Under the pieces are notes generated by a model. That model did not search any database. It saw nothing but the letters and a program-made list of their open reading frames with translations, and was not told the DNA's origin. From Marchantia polymorpha subsp. ruderalis (Eukaryota > Streptophyta > Marchantiopsida > Marchantiales > Marchantiaceae), in assembly GCA_037833965.1 (NCBI GenBank), contig AP031355.1, forward strand, positions 15,339,501 to 15,403,500: a stretch of 64,000 nt of DNA, written 5' to 3'. Each line of letters opens with the position of its first letter. Positions within the stretch are counted from its first letter, which is position 1. This document shows positions 47,501 to 59,481 of the stretch, in pieces. The position numbers and the translations under genes were made by a program.

Positions 47501-49849
47501 GCCGTGTCTGCACTTTCAGCTGGCAACACCAGTCTGCGTGCCTTTTGCTTCGGCCGGCTGTATGGCTCGCACAGCGGCCGCGGTCGAATGGGAGCAGAGA
47601 GTTCTTGATGCTGCTCCTCTTCGGACTCTTCCCTCCATCGCCGCTTCCGCGGCACTCGCGCTGCAGGGGTGTGTCTCCCTTCGTCTCTCCGTCTTGATGG
47701 GGTAGAAGTCGGGGACTCCTCTGCGTCAGTATCGACCTCGTTCTCCCGCACATACTTCCCGGGATGGTCGATGGACAATGGCGGAAAATGTTCAAGCTCC
47801 GCCGCTGTCAAACAATTCCGCTGTCGATAAAAATTGATGAGGAAAGGAGAAAGATGGTTTAGAGTTCCCCCCTTCTCCTCAAACGCGTGCTGTCGCATCA
47901 CCCTGTGCAGGATGCTCGCCCAGTGAATTGGGGTTCCCTCGATGACGCACTCCACAAAAGAGACCTGCCACAATGTGATGTAGCAGGCGCGGTGCGGCTG
48001 CAGTAACTGCATCAGCGCCGCGGACAAAGTCCGGCGAAATCGATCCTTGTAATCCCGGGTCCTGTACCCATTCTTGGTTGACCTCCCGGTCTTGAACAGC
48101 TCCACAAATTGCGCCTCTTCTTGCTTGGTCACCTTGATGCTCTCACTGTCGAAAAGGAGATGCCCTGGCATGCCAGCACATCTTCCCAACGCCTGCGCCC
48201 AATCTTGGACTGTCCACCGGTCAACATGCGGACGCAATCCGCGCGAGGGTGGTCCCTGTGGCTCTAGCCACTCGCGCACCATATTCGCGCAGATGTAATT
48301 CCATCCCCATAGCAAGAAATCGAGCTTTCTTGCTATTAAGCGCTCCTCGAAAGCGCGCAGCCCGTTCTGCGGCAGGCGAAGTGGCACCATCCGCAATCTG
48401 CTCGGTCTCGTCATTGCGTTCCTGGGGTTCGCTCGCCCGCTCATTCTACTTCCGCACTGTCCGCGTTTCTTTCTCTCTCGGCAAACTCTAATCGCTCTCA
48501 ATTCCAAATCACGCGCACTCACTTCTCCCTCAATCAACAAGAAATCTCCTGTGCGACGACGACGAGAATGGTCCGCAGCCAGCAGATGGATGCGCGCAGC
48601 GCGCACAAGAGATTGGAATCGCGAATTCAAGAATGGGACGCTCTCCGCCGCCCGGTCGAAGGTCATGGTCGGCTCTTGGTCGTGAAGAACGTCTCACTTG
48701 ATGGCCGCGCCGGCTGTACGCTGGAACGGTCTTCGCTCTCACGCGCGGCTTCACGCTCCGCCGTCGTCGATTAAACTCTCACGCTCGAATTGGCGGATTT
48801 GAACTCCGCGAGCGTGTCACCCTCCGGACATGGGGGCGTAGCGCCGAAGGCGAGTTTTCCGCCTTGCGCGGTACACTTGTTCGTACCGCCCCTCGGCCAA
48901 TCTCCTTCTGCCTTGACGCGTGTGTCCGCATGTCGGACAAAAATTCAACTCCTGCCTGTGCGCAGGCGGAAGCCTCGGTGGATCCTCCGCCGGTGCGGAA
49001 CTCCATCCTCCTGTGCACAGGCGTTCGCCTGTGCGCAGGCGAATTTCGTCCGCGGCGCTGCGCTGGCGCGGAAGGCGTTGACCGTGGTCAGCCGTCTCCG
49101 TCCAGTCTGTCCGTTCCTTGTCTCTCCGTTGGCGCTTCCGCCGCCGCAACTCCGTCCGTCCAAGAGCGCATCCACCCGTGCCGTTTGCACGGTCCGTACC
49201 TGTTGGATTACTCTGGCGGCTCTTCCGACGTACGCGGCGCTGCGCTGGCGCGGAAGGCGCCGTACACTTTCTACCTCACAAGGCGCATTTCTAGGGCCCA
49301 AGGCGGATTTTCCGCCGACGCTGAAGTGCCTGTGCACAGGCGAACGCCTTCGTCCGCGCATAGGACAAAACTTGATTCCGCCTTCCGCGTAGGCGGAATT
49401 CGCGCCGGTGGCGAACTCCTTCCGCCGTAGGCGACCGCCTCCGTTTCTTCCAGTAGCGATAACTCCCTAAGTCCTCGTCCGTTCCAAGCGTTCTTGGGCT
49501 CGTTAGAATCAGCGCGTCGAGCTCTTTCCAACGGGACCCTAACTTGGTCAAGGCGCCCGAGGGTTTACCTAATTACGGGGGGTTTCCCTACAGCCGCGGA
49601 CGCAACCTCCGAAGGCGGGTTTTGCGCCTTGCGCTGTAGAGATCCTAACTGCGGAGCTCGCAGGGAGGGTGGTGCCTGTCCTTACTGCGGCACCCCAAAT
49701 CCCAGATTCTACAAGATCCCTCGAGAATCCCCGCGATCTTCCGGATTCACTCTGTTTTGATGTACCGAAGGCTATTTACAATGCTGCCAGGGTACAGTTT
49801 TCCAAAAATGTTTTAATTTCCTCAAAATTGCCAAAAGTGGGGTACCACA
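44510..49849 (-). mobile_element. Giant LTR unit B, solo LTR, looks whole
   Basis: This is a complete minus-strand unit of 5340 bp with both canonical ends, flanked by the perfect 5-bp duplication CGGAT (44505-44509 and 49850-49854). It sits inside the reading frame of another giant LTR copy. The reading frame is whole, so this is among the youngest insertions in the window. It has no internal terminal repeat, consistent with a solo LTR. Confidence 0.87.
45514..48666 (-). CDS. LTR-borne protein, copy B (1050 residues, whole)
   Basis: This is the same protein as copy E, with scattered substitutions and one extra PVHRS unit in the palindrome-coded stretch. The N-terminal block and C-terminal coiled coil are the most alike between copies, and the low-complexity middle changes most in repeat number. 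Two whole frames in copies that have begun to diverge suggest that the frame was intact in the source element. Function remains unknown; a nucleic-acid or particle-associated role is only a guess from the basic head and coiled coil. Confidence 0.7.
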   Translation of the reverse strand: MTFDRAAESVPFLNSRFQSLVRAARIHLLAADHSRRRRTGDFLLIEGEVSARDLELRAIRVCRERKKRGQCGSRMSGRANPRNAMTRPSRLRMVPLRLPQNGLRAFEERLIARKLDFLLWGWNYICANMVREWLEPQGPPSRGLRPHVDRWTVQDWAQALGRCAGMPGHLLFDSESIKVTKQEEAQFVELFKTGRSTKNGYRTRDYKDRFRRTLSAALMQLLQPHRACYITLWQVSFVECVIEGTPIHWASILHRVMRQHAFEEKGGTLNHLSPFLINFYRQRNCLTAAELEHFPPLSIDHPGKYVRENEVDTDAEESPTSTPSRRRDEGRHTPAARVPRKRRWREESEEEQHQELSAPIRPRPLCEPYSRPKQKARRLVLPAESADTATIATEIGSASPERREEARTTAGATGHAATSSGERPPTGQGPPELPRAMRTEVPFAHRRTSADGRASADRRTQVDVDLRLRVGRSSPPVHRRSPVHRSPVHRSPVHRTPPHVPPVHRQESPPFQRRKGKEPAEEPPTRHRPSGPDPPAHHAPQFAPSAPGPSSRGDTSRERAEAAPSAGSTPIDPPSAVGPIGQGTSSVRPPAMSPSAIDVRGATPATDKAPANAPAHGPGTAPTDRSREQQTEERSDCPRDDISMRDAQSNPAQPPSARSPSATDDGDRENEVGNQPASDGDAARIHSPSALDILATSSEAAAVPSQAAHVEDVQPHSGQSPTQSMATEILHSDDDDGGSTEEISGAEDTEEEEEEIVGAPAAALSEQVIPLLRYLDRKVDKYADPLQPGSYIELVRRRTRTKVHTSKLLARVDQELRDLKEKHECLWGQYKLNQKFYKHSEKMKDEKLGELTKEQVKVKEALNSEQAQNRILSEELVRQTRLLEQCQLARQADEELIRSLQSECGELRAQRAEAESQLVTIEEDRRKEADRTKVETARRVAHCLKGYAHWEVKAQEKLTLREFELRAAGLLSGDSRSRRKVAKKLEAFLSKAQDTMSALEGEVSAALQRLGLRSRAEEWQGRELVRGSRPRRRRSTGSAECSVAWFRAGV

Positions 49850-51819
49850 CGGATGATGACGACGGAGGCTCCACGGAAGAAATGTCAGGAGCAGAAGACA
49901 CCGAGGAGGAGGAGGAGGAAATTGTTGGAGCGCCGGCGGCGGCGCTCTCTGAGCAGGTGATTCCGTTGCTGCGGTACTTGGATCGCAAGGTCGATAAATA
50001 CGCCGACCCACTCCAGCCGGGATCTTACATCGAGTTAGTGCGCAGGCGGACTCGCACTAAAGTCCACACCAGCAAGCTATTAGCTAGAGTGGACCAGGAG
50101 TTGAAGGAATTGAAGGAGAAGCATGCGTGCTTGTGGGGTCAGTACAAGCTTAATCAGAAATTCTACAAGCACTCCGAGAAGATGAAGGATGAGAAACTGG
50201 ACGAGCTCACCAAGGAGCAGGTGAAGGTCAAGGAAGCACTCATTTCTGAGCAGGCCCAGAATCGGATTTTGTCAGAGGAGCTCGTGCGACAGACGCGGTT
50301 GTTGGAACAATGTCAGCTCGCACGGCAGGCGGATGAAGAGTTAATCCGCAAGTTACAGTCAGAGTGTGGCGAATTGAGAGCGCAACGTGCTGAAGCCGAA
50401 TCGCAATTAGTGATAATTGAAGAGGATCGCAGGAAGGAGGCGGATCGCACGAAGGTGGAGACGGCGAGGCGAGTCGCCCACTGTCTCAAGGGCTACGCCC
50501 ACTGGGAAGTGAAGGCGCAGGAGAAACTCACACTGCGTGAGTTTGAATTGCGCGCAGCCGGGTTGTTGTCAGGCGACAGTAGGAGTCGGCGGAAGGTAGC
50601 AAAGAAGCTCGATGCCTTTCTGTCGAAGGCACAGGATACCATGTCCGCCCTCGAAGGGGAGGTGTCCGCGGCGTTGCAGCGGTTGGGACTGCGCAGTCGA
50701 GCGGAAGATTGGCAGGGTAGGGAGTTAGTGCGCGGCAGTCGGCCGCGGAGGAGACGTAGTACAGGTTCCGCGGAGTGTAGTGTAGCGTGGTTCCGTGCAG
50801 GCGTGTAGCGTAGTGCAGTGTAGTGCTAGGTAGGACTTAGAAGGTATAAAATAGTTCCAGGCGTTTTGCCTGGGGTTCTTTCCCATCAGAAGTGCAGATC
50901 AGGAACCCATTTCCTTTGCGTGTTTGTGTCCTTGAGTTCTGTCACCACGCACGAGGAGTTACAACTTAGCGTTCCGCATTTTGTAGCTGAAGGCCTTCGG
51001 CCGAATGTTCAGAGCTAGTACATTGGTAAGAGACTTGAGTAGTTCGGATCTGCACCTGCGGGTGACTGCCGATGCTCAGAGCCAGTGACTAGTTAGATAC
51101 TTGAACAGTTTCGCCCCTACACCTTCGAGTGTTTCTTTCTGATTGTACTCCTTGGGATTTTTCCCCTGAATGCCAAAGTGAAGTTTTGCTACTTCGTGTA
51201 AGCCTTGGTTGTAAATTCAGGTTACGCTGCAGCAGGTGCTTTGAGGGTAACCCCTGTAGTATTTCTGGGAATGACAAGTGCCTGAGAATTCAAACTCTTC
51301 AATAGACTGTTGTTGTGTTACTGGAATGTTTCTCAGTGAGTCCTTCAGTGCGGACCTGTGTTCTCTGCGCGTTTTGTGAGTTGAGAGTGTTGTTCACCGC
51401 GTAGGAGTGACTTCGATCCGAAGTAGGCAGTCCAAACCGGGTTTCCTACACTAGCAGTAGGCTAGTGGAAGTGTTGTAAAAGCCGGAGTTGGAAGTCACT
51501 GCCCGCAGCTTTGCCGAGTGTGCTCGCGAGAGACTTCCCCCCTGAAATCTTGAAGTAGAGGTCCTAACGGACCTCTGGGTTGTGTTTCTGTAGTTTCAGG
51601 TGTGTGTGTGTGTGTGTGTGTTACGCTGCACTGTGCGACCTCCGAGTGCGCTCCGAGTGGACACTTGCAGTATTTCTGGGAGTGAAAGTTGCCTGAGAAT
51701 TCAAACTCCTCAATAGTCTGTTAAAACGTGACACTTTGTACCCTGTGTGTTCCTCTGTCCCTGTGGGTTCGACCTTTCTACCACTATATTGCAGTTTTAG
51801 CCTTTAGTGGGTTATTACA
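49850..51819 (+). mobile_element. Giant LTR part C-right, plus strand
   Basis: This is the continuation, after insertion B, of the copy left of 44510. It holds the C-terminal coiled-coil part of the LTR-borne frame (open to 50808), then the TATA box, the CCAGGC/GCCTGG dyad and the 3' region. It ends in GTTATTACA at 51819. It is followed by the target site GCGTT. Confidence 0.8.
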
Positions 51820-53296
51820 GCGTTCCTGGAGTTCGCTCGTCCGCTCATTCTACTTCCGCACCGCTCGAGCTCCTTTCTTTCTCGGCAAACTCTAATCGCC
51901 CTCAATTCCAAATCACGCGCACTCACTTCTCCCTCAATCACCAAGAAATCCTCTGTGCGGCGATGTCGAGAATGCTTAGCAGCCAGCAGATGGACGCGCG
52001 CAGCTCGCACAAGAGAATGGAATCGCGAATTCAAGAATGGGACGCTCTCTGCCGCCCGGTCGAAGGTCATGGTCGGCTCTTGCTCGTGAAGGACGTCTCA
52101 ATTGATGGCCGCGCCGGCTCTACGCTGAAACGGTCTCCGCTCTCATGCGCGGTTTCACGCTCCGCCGTCGCCGATTAAACTCTCACGCTCGAATTGGCGG
52201 ATTTGAACTCCGCGAGTGTACTACCCCGCGGACATGGGTGCGCAGCGCCGAAGGCGAGTTTTCCGCCTTGCGCGGTACACTCGTTCGTACCGCTCCTCAG
52301 CCAATCCCCTTCTGCCTCGACGCGTGTGTCCGCATGTCGGACAAAAGTTCAACTCTTGCCTGTGCGCAGGCAGACTCCTCGGCGGATTCTCCGCGGGCGC
52401 GGAACTTCATCCTCCTGTGCACAGGCGCTCGCCTGTGCGCAGGCGAATTCCGTCCGCGGCGACGCACTGGCGCGGAAGGCGTTGACCGCGGTCAGCCGTC
52501 TCCGTCCAGACTGTCCGTTCCTTGTCTCTTCGTCGGCGCTTCCGCCGCCGCAACTCCGTCCGTCCAAGAGCGCATCCACCCGTCCCGTCCGTACGGTCCG
52601 TACGGATTTGACTATTCTGGCGGCTCCTTGCTCGCCCGCGGCGCTGCGCTGGCGCAGAAGGCGTCGTACACTTTCTACCTCACAAGGCGCATTTCTAGGG
52701 CCCAAGGCGGATTTCCCGCCGACGCCGAAGCGCCTGTGCGTAGGCGAACTTCGCGCCTCCTCAAACCCTATTTTGCGTGTGCACAGGCAAACTTCCTTCG
52801 TCCGCGCATAGGACAAAACTTGATCTCCCTTCTGCGTAGGCGGAATTCCCGCCGGTGGCGAACTCCTTCCGCCGAAGGCGAACGTCTACGTATCTTCCGA
52901 TAGTGATAACTCCCTAAGTCCTCATCCGTTTCAAGCGTTCTTGGGCTCGTTAAAATCAGTGCGTCAAGCTCTTTCCAACGAGATCCTAACTAGGTCAAGG
53001 CGTCTGGGGGTTGACCTAAATATGAAGGATTTTCCTACCGCCGCGGACGCAGCTCCGAAGGCGGGTTTTTGCGCCTTGCGCCGTAGGGATCCTAACTGCA
53101 GAGCTCGCAGGGAGGGTGGTGCCCGTCCTTACTGCTGCACCCAACTCCTAGATTCTACGAGATCCCTCGAGAATCCTCGCGATCTTCCGAATTCACTCTG
53201 TTTTGATGCACCGAAGGCTATTTACATTGCTGCTAGGGTACAGTTTTTCCAAAAATATTTTAATTTCCTCAAAATTACTAAAAGTGGGGTACCACA
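51820..53296 (-). mobile_element. Giant LTR part X, left end and leader
   Basis: This is the first 1.48 kb of a giant LTR on the minus strand, starting TGTGGTACCCC at 53296. It includes the palindrome-rich leader and the beginning of the LTR-borne frame. It is cut at GCGTT (51820-51824). Its right flank, CTCTT (53297-53301), matches the flank at 35550-35554. The outer insertion into Gyp-G pol therefore spans 35555-53296, including everything nested in it. Confidence 0.8.
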
Positions 53297-56200
53297 CTCT
53301 TGTATCTAATTGCATCAAAGAGCATCACCCAATCACCTTCCTTGAATGGCTTCAAGTTCTGGTTTCCACTTCGTTTGTCGTGATACTTCTTCTGCAAGTG
53401 TTGAGCCCGCTCCACTCGTACCATGGCTAGTGCTCGAGCTTCCTCCAACTCCATCAATTGTTGTTGGCGAGACTTGATGGCTTCTGCTCCATTTGATTTC
53501 TTCAACCTTTGCTGGATTGTCATGAAAGTAGTCAAGTCTAATTGTATTGGGAGTTTTGACTCAACTCCATACACCATCCGAAAAGGTGAATATCCGGTAG
53601 ATGTTTTCCAAGTCGTTCGATACTCCCACAAGATAGCATGCAACCTCTTGTCCCAGTTTTGCTTGCTCCCGTCCATGTCTGCATCCTTGGCCAACATCAT
53701 ACAAAGAGTGTAGTTGGTCCGCTCCGCTAACCCATTAGCATTGGGTTTGTAGGAAGTGGTCACTCTAGACTTGATGGAAAAATGATCTAACATTGCTTGG
53801 ATCATACTTCCCACAAACTCTCCTCCTCTATCCGACACTAACTCCAATGGACAACCAAATCTGGTTATGATTCTCTCATACAAAAACCTACCAATCTCCT
53901 TCTCATTAGTAGATTTTAGTGGTCTTGCCTCTAACCACTTGGTAAGATAATCTGTAGCTATCACAATGAACTTATTTCCACGAGGAGTAAGATTCAAAGG
54001 ACCTACAATATCTATCCCCCATTTTTCAAAAGGACGTAACATTGGAACTGAAATCAAAGGAGGGGTTTTCATGGACTTTTTAGCAAAAGCTTGACACACA
54101 TCACAACTCTTGCAAAATTCCACACAATCTTTGAAAATACCCTTCCAATGATATCCAGCATCAAGGATCTTGAAGGTTGTTACCTTCCCCACAAAATATC
54201 CTCCACACACGGCACCTTCGTGAAACTTCTTCATGAGTTGCAATGCTTCGCCTCTTCCAACAGCTCGTCGTAGCAGACCGTCAGCTCCTTGATGAAATAA
54301 CACCTTCTCAATGATCATATAGGGTTGACATCTTTTTACCAATGCATTCCTTTCTCTTGAATGCATACCTTGAGGAAATTCTCCTTTGGAAATGAACTCC
54401 CAAATCTCCTTGTACTCCTCTGGTACCAATGTCACCGTGTCCATGACCAACAAATCTTCGTCCGGAAAAGTGTCATCCACAGATTGATCTCCTCGCTCAT
54501 CATAAGCTCTTGACAACAAATCCACATTAGTATGCTTCTTTCCCGGTCGATCCTCAATGGTATAATCAAATTCCGCTAGTAGTAGTTTCCATCTAGCTAT
54601 CCTCCCCTCAACATTAGGCATGTTGAAAATATATTTCAAGGCCTTATGATCAATCACTATAGTAAATTTTCCACCCAAAAGATAGTGTCGAAACTTCTTA
54701 AGTGAAATGATGACAGCTAAAGCCTCCCTTTCGATCACTTAATAATTTTTCTCTGCTTGTACCATCTGTCTACTAGCATAGGCAATTGGATGATCATGCT
54801 TTTCATCATCAAATTGACTCAAGGTGCATCCTACAGCAATATTTGATGCATCTGTATACAGAAGAAAAGGTTTACCCCAATTAGGTTTCGCCAAAATTGG
54901 AGCCGTCACCAACGCCTTCTTGAGTGCCTCAAACGCCAACTTCGCCTCTTCATCATTGAAGATGAGCTTGTATTCGGTCCCCTTCTTCATGTAACTCGTC
55001 AAGGCATGAGCTTTGTTGGAGAAGGACAAGATGAACCTCCGATAGTACCCCACCATACCAAGGAATTGTCTCAATTTAGTCAACGTCACCGGAAAAGGTA
55101 ACTCCATGATCCTCGTCATCTTCTCTGGATCCACAGCTATACCATTCTTGGAAATGATGTGCCCCAACAATAATCCTTCCTCACATCCAAAAATGCATTT
55201 TTCTGGATTGAGTGAAGCTTTGGCTTCCTCCAAACGTTGGAGTATTTTGATCAAATGATCAAAATGATACTCCTTCCTCCCGTACACACAAAAGTCATCT
55301 ATGAAATCTCTCACAAACTTTCCAATGAAAGGTTCAAACACCCTATTCATGAACCTTTGGAAAGTGGCTGGAGCATTACATAGACCAAATGGCATTACTC
55401 TAAAGGCAAAAGTTCCCCATGGTGTGATAAAGGTAGTTTTCAATTGATCCTCTAAAGCAATTTGGATTTGGTTATAGCCACTATAACCATCTCCAAAACT
55501 ATACCACTCATGGCCTGCTACCTCCTCTAAAATCTCATCTATGAAAGGTAAAGGATAGTAGTCCTTCTTTGTGACAGCATTCAACTTCTTGTAATTTACA
55601 CATACACGTAGTTTACCATTCTTTTTCTTCACTATCACAATAAGAGACACCCATTCCGAATTTTCTACCTCATAGATGAAGCCAGCCTCCCTCAACTTGT
55701 CAATCTCCTCTTTTACCACCACAGCTGTAGGAGGATTGATTCGTCGTTGCTTCTGCCGAATAGGGCGAGCTTTCTCCTCCAACTCAATGTGATGAGTTTC
55801 AAGTGTCACATGCTTCAAATCTTTGTAACTAAAGGCAAAGACATGGATATATTTGCGAAATATATCCAAAAATCTTGCCTTCTCCTCCATGGTAACATTT
55901 GGACCAAACTTGAGGGTGGAAAGTCTTCGACACACCTCCTCCTCGCTCATCTCCACTTTGTCCGGATCTTTCTTCACCCCTGGTCTAGGAAGCAACTCCA
56001 TGGCAGCAACCACTTGAACTTGTACATCATCATCTGAAGAGTCGTCTGACGATGTTCTTGATCAGAAGTTGACATGTCGGTGTCAACTTCTGAAAAATTG
56101 CCACTCTCCTCACTCTCAGATTCCCAATATTTGTCGGTTGGTCTATCTGAGTCGGTAAGAGAACTTCCTCCTCCTGTCAAAGGAACCTTCACCCGATGGT

Positions 56201-56770
56201 TCTTTGGGCCTATTCTCAGATAGCCCTTGTGCCATCGATCAGTAGTTCTCACCGCCCTCAATCAAGGACGTCCCAACAGCAAATCATAACTAGCTTCCTT
56301 GAGTACTTGGAAGGAAAGTAAGGTTTGCACACCTCTCACACTTACCACAACTTTGTCAACCACACCAAGTGGTTTTACCTTCTGTTTGTTGGCCATACCA
56401 ACAATTATACTCGAAGGTCTTGAAAGTTGCATCCCCAACTTCATCAACAATCTTTCAGACATTGCATTTACAGCAGAACCACCATCTCCTAGCACATCTG
56501 AAACATCATGCCCATCGATCCTCACTTCGATCTTTGAGGCATGTGTACATACCTCCGAGGCAGCTGCATCCACCACAGCAACTCCCACATTAGTCATATG
56601 AGCCTTTACCTTGGATCTTCACTTCTTGATCCTTGTGGAGCTAAAGCCTCATCTCAACTCCTTCCGTATGGCTGGATTTAAAGCAATGAGTTGGCCAACT
56701 GTGATATTGGCCTTCTGACTTCCTACATCTTCCACCACGTTATACTTAGCTTGAGAAGATGAAATGGAAA
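53297..56770 (-). mobile_element. Gyp-G copy 2, protease to integrase (broken)
   Basis: This is minus-strand Gypsy pol. The protease-like region (56262-56597) has DGGSAVNAM at the usual active-site position. RT (54739-56013) has DGYSGYNQI, MPFGLCNAPATFQ and FIDDF. RNase H has TDHKALKYIF, and integrase (53297-54738) has a CKSCDVC zinc-finger motif and DIVGP with a following catalytic core. Order PR-RT-RH-INT and the lack of a visible chromodomain suggest the non-chromovirus (Athila/Tat-like) side of Ty3/Gypsy. It is broken in about three or more places besides the large insertion. The 5' LTR is not seen, because a giant LTR piece adjoins at 56771. Confidence 0.85.
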
Positions 56771-58826
56771 TGTAATAACCCACTAAAGGCTAAAACTGCA
56801 ATATAGTGGTAGAAAGGTCGAACCCACAGAGACAGAGGAACACACAGGGTACAAAGTGTCACGTTTTAACAGAATATTGAGGAGTTTGAATTCTCAGGCG
56901 ACTGTCACTCCCAGAAATACTACAAGTGTCCACTCGGAGCGCACTCGGAGGTCGCACAGTGCAGCGTATCACACACACACACACACACACCTGAAACTAC
57001 AGAAACACAACCCAGAGATCCGTTAGGACCTCTACTCAAGATTTCAGGGGGAAGGTCTCTCAAGAGTACACTCAGCGAAGCTGCGGGTAGTGACTCCCAA
57101 CTCCGGCTTTTACAACACTTCCACTAGCTTGCTGCTAGCGTAGGAACAAACAAGGAGTACAATCAGGAACAAACACTCGAAGGTGTAGGAGCGAAACTAT
57201 TCAAGTATCTAACTAGTCACTGGCTCTGAGCATCGGCAAGCACCCGCAGGTGTAGATCCGAACTACTCAAGTCTCTAACCAGTGTACTAGCTCTGAACAT
57301 TCGGCCGAAGGTCTTCAGCTACAAAATGCGGAACGCCAAGTTGTAGCTCCTCTTGCGTGGTGACAGAACTAAGGACACAAACACGCAGAGAAAATGAGTT
57401 CCTGTTCTGCACTTCCGAAATTGGGAAAGAACCCAAGGCAAGACGCCTTGAACTAATTTATACCTTCTAAATCCTAACTAGCACTACACTACACTATGCT
57501 ATGCGCCGGCACGGAACCACGCTACACTACACTCCGCGGAACCTGTGCTTCGCCTCCTGCGCGACGGACTGCCGCGCACTAACTCCCTACCCTGCCAGTC
57601 TTCTGCACGACTGCGCAGTCCCAAACGCTGCAACGTCGTGAAACCTCCGCCTCGAGGGTGGACATGGTATCCCGCGCCTTCGACAGAAAAGAGTCTAACT
57701 TCTTCGCCACCTTCCGCCGACTCCTACTGTCACCTGACAACAACCCGGCTGCACGAAGCTCCAACTCACGCAGTGTGAGTTTCTCCTGCGCCGCCACTTC
57801 CCAATGGTCGTAGCCCTTGAGACAGTGGGCGACTCGCCTCGCCATCTCCTCCTTCGTGCGATCTGCCTCTCGCCTGCGATCGTCTTCAATTACTACCAAC
57901 TGCGATTCGGCCTCCGCACGCTGAGCTCTCAATTCCCCGCACTCCGACTGCAGTGTGAGGATTAAATCCTCATCCGCTTGTCGTGCGAGCTGACACTCCG
58001 CCAACAACCGCGTCTGTCGCACGAGCTCCTCTGACAGAATCTGATTCTGAGTCTTCTCAGAAATCAATTCCTCCGTGGTCTTCACCACATCCCTGGTGAG
58101 CTCTTCCAGCCTCGCCTTCTTCAATGTGTCGTAGTGGGTGTGCGTCTTCCGCACGAGATTATACTGTCCCCACAAACAGTCATGCTTCTCCCGCAATTCC
58201 TTCAGCTCCCGGTCCATCCTAGCTAGTAGCTTGCTGGTGTGGACTTTAGTGCGAGTCCGCTTGCGCACTAACTCGATGTAGGACCCCGGCTGGAGTGGAT
58301 TGGCGTATTTATCAAATTTGCGATCCAAGTACTTCAGCAGAGGTAGTACCTGCTCAGAGAGCGCCGCCGTCGGCGCTCCAAGAATTTCCTCCTCCTCCTC
58401 CTCAGTATCTCCTGATCCCGACATTGCTTCTGTGGAGCCTCCTTCGTCATCATCCGAGGGAAGGATTTCGGTCGCCATTGATTGCGTTGGCGACTGACCC
58501 GAGTGGGGCTGCGAGTTGTCTACGGGTGCTACCGCCGAAGGCACTCCTGCAGCTTTGCTGCTCCCCGCTAAAATGTCCAAGGCGGTGGGTGAATGTGGTC
58601 GTGCTACGTCCTCATCATCCGCCTGTCGATCATCAACTGTGTCCTCTTCGCCGCCGACGTCCGCCGCCGAAGGCGATCGAGCGGAATGTGCCTGCGCGGG
58701 GTGTAATTGCGCATCACGCACCCGAATTTCGTCCCGCGGACAGACAATCCGCTCCTCCGTTAGGTCCTGCTCCCTCGTTCGGTCCTGCGCGAGGGCTGCG
58801 TCTGGCCTGTGCCTGCACGGAACCAC
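56771..58826 (-). mobile_element. Giant LTR part H (truncated)
   Basis: This is minus-strand giant LTR material from the canonical end (TGTAATAACCCAC at 56771) through the TATA box, the dyad and the coiled-coil half of the LTR-borne frame. It stops at 58826, where another unit begins. The dyad here is CAAGGC/GCCTTG, as in copies 1 and 2, so H belongs to the older subfamily. It is broken and partial. Confidence 0.78.
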
Positions 58827-59481
58827 TGTGGTAACACGCTTTTTGTTTTTTTTTGCAGAATTTAAACAATTTTAGAAAACAAGTACCGAAGCAGTGTCTG
58901 TAGTTAGAAAAGGGTACGTTAAATAGAGTGGATTGAGGAGATCGTCACGAGGTCACGAAGAATCGCGAAGTCGGATGTACCAGCGCCAAATGTCTTCGGC
59001 GCCTTCGGCAAAAGCTCCTTTTCTAAGGTGTCTCTACTCACGCGCTGCTAGCGTTTAAGGAAGCTACGCTGCCGGCGCAGACACCTCCGGAGGAGATTTT
59101 GCTAAAGACGTCAGAAGAACGGCACGGACCTCTGAAGGCTTCCGACCATGAGTGCGCCTTCGGCGATGCGCCGCTAGCGCGGAAAAGGAAACCTTCATAA
59201 AAATCGGAATACACGGTAGTTCCAATTGATTGAAGTTGCATTGGAAAGAGCTCGGGACGCTCGTCCTAACGAGCCCAAGAGCGTTGGAGATGGATCAGGG
59301 ACGAAGAAGTTATGAGCATTGGAAAACTCATAGCCGGACATGCGCAGTTCGCGCTAGGGTTCACAGTCGGAAAGGACTCCCGTACGCCTTCGGCGATGCG
59401 CCTGAATCGCGCGCTCATGGGAGGAAATCAACTCAGAGTCGGAAGCGCCTTTGGCGGCTGCGCAACGGAAGAAAAGCGCCG
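58827..59481 (+). mobile_element. Giant LTR part I (left-end fragment, copy 1 subfamily)
   Basis: This fragment starts TGTGGTAACACGC and resembles the left end of copy 1 (GTAAC type) more than the GTACCCC type of the other copies. It has 655 bp of leader with palindromic units and ends where unit F begins. Its remainder may lie beyond the window. Confidence 0.7.
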
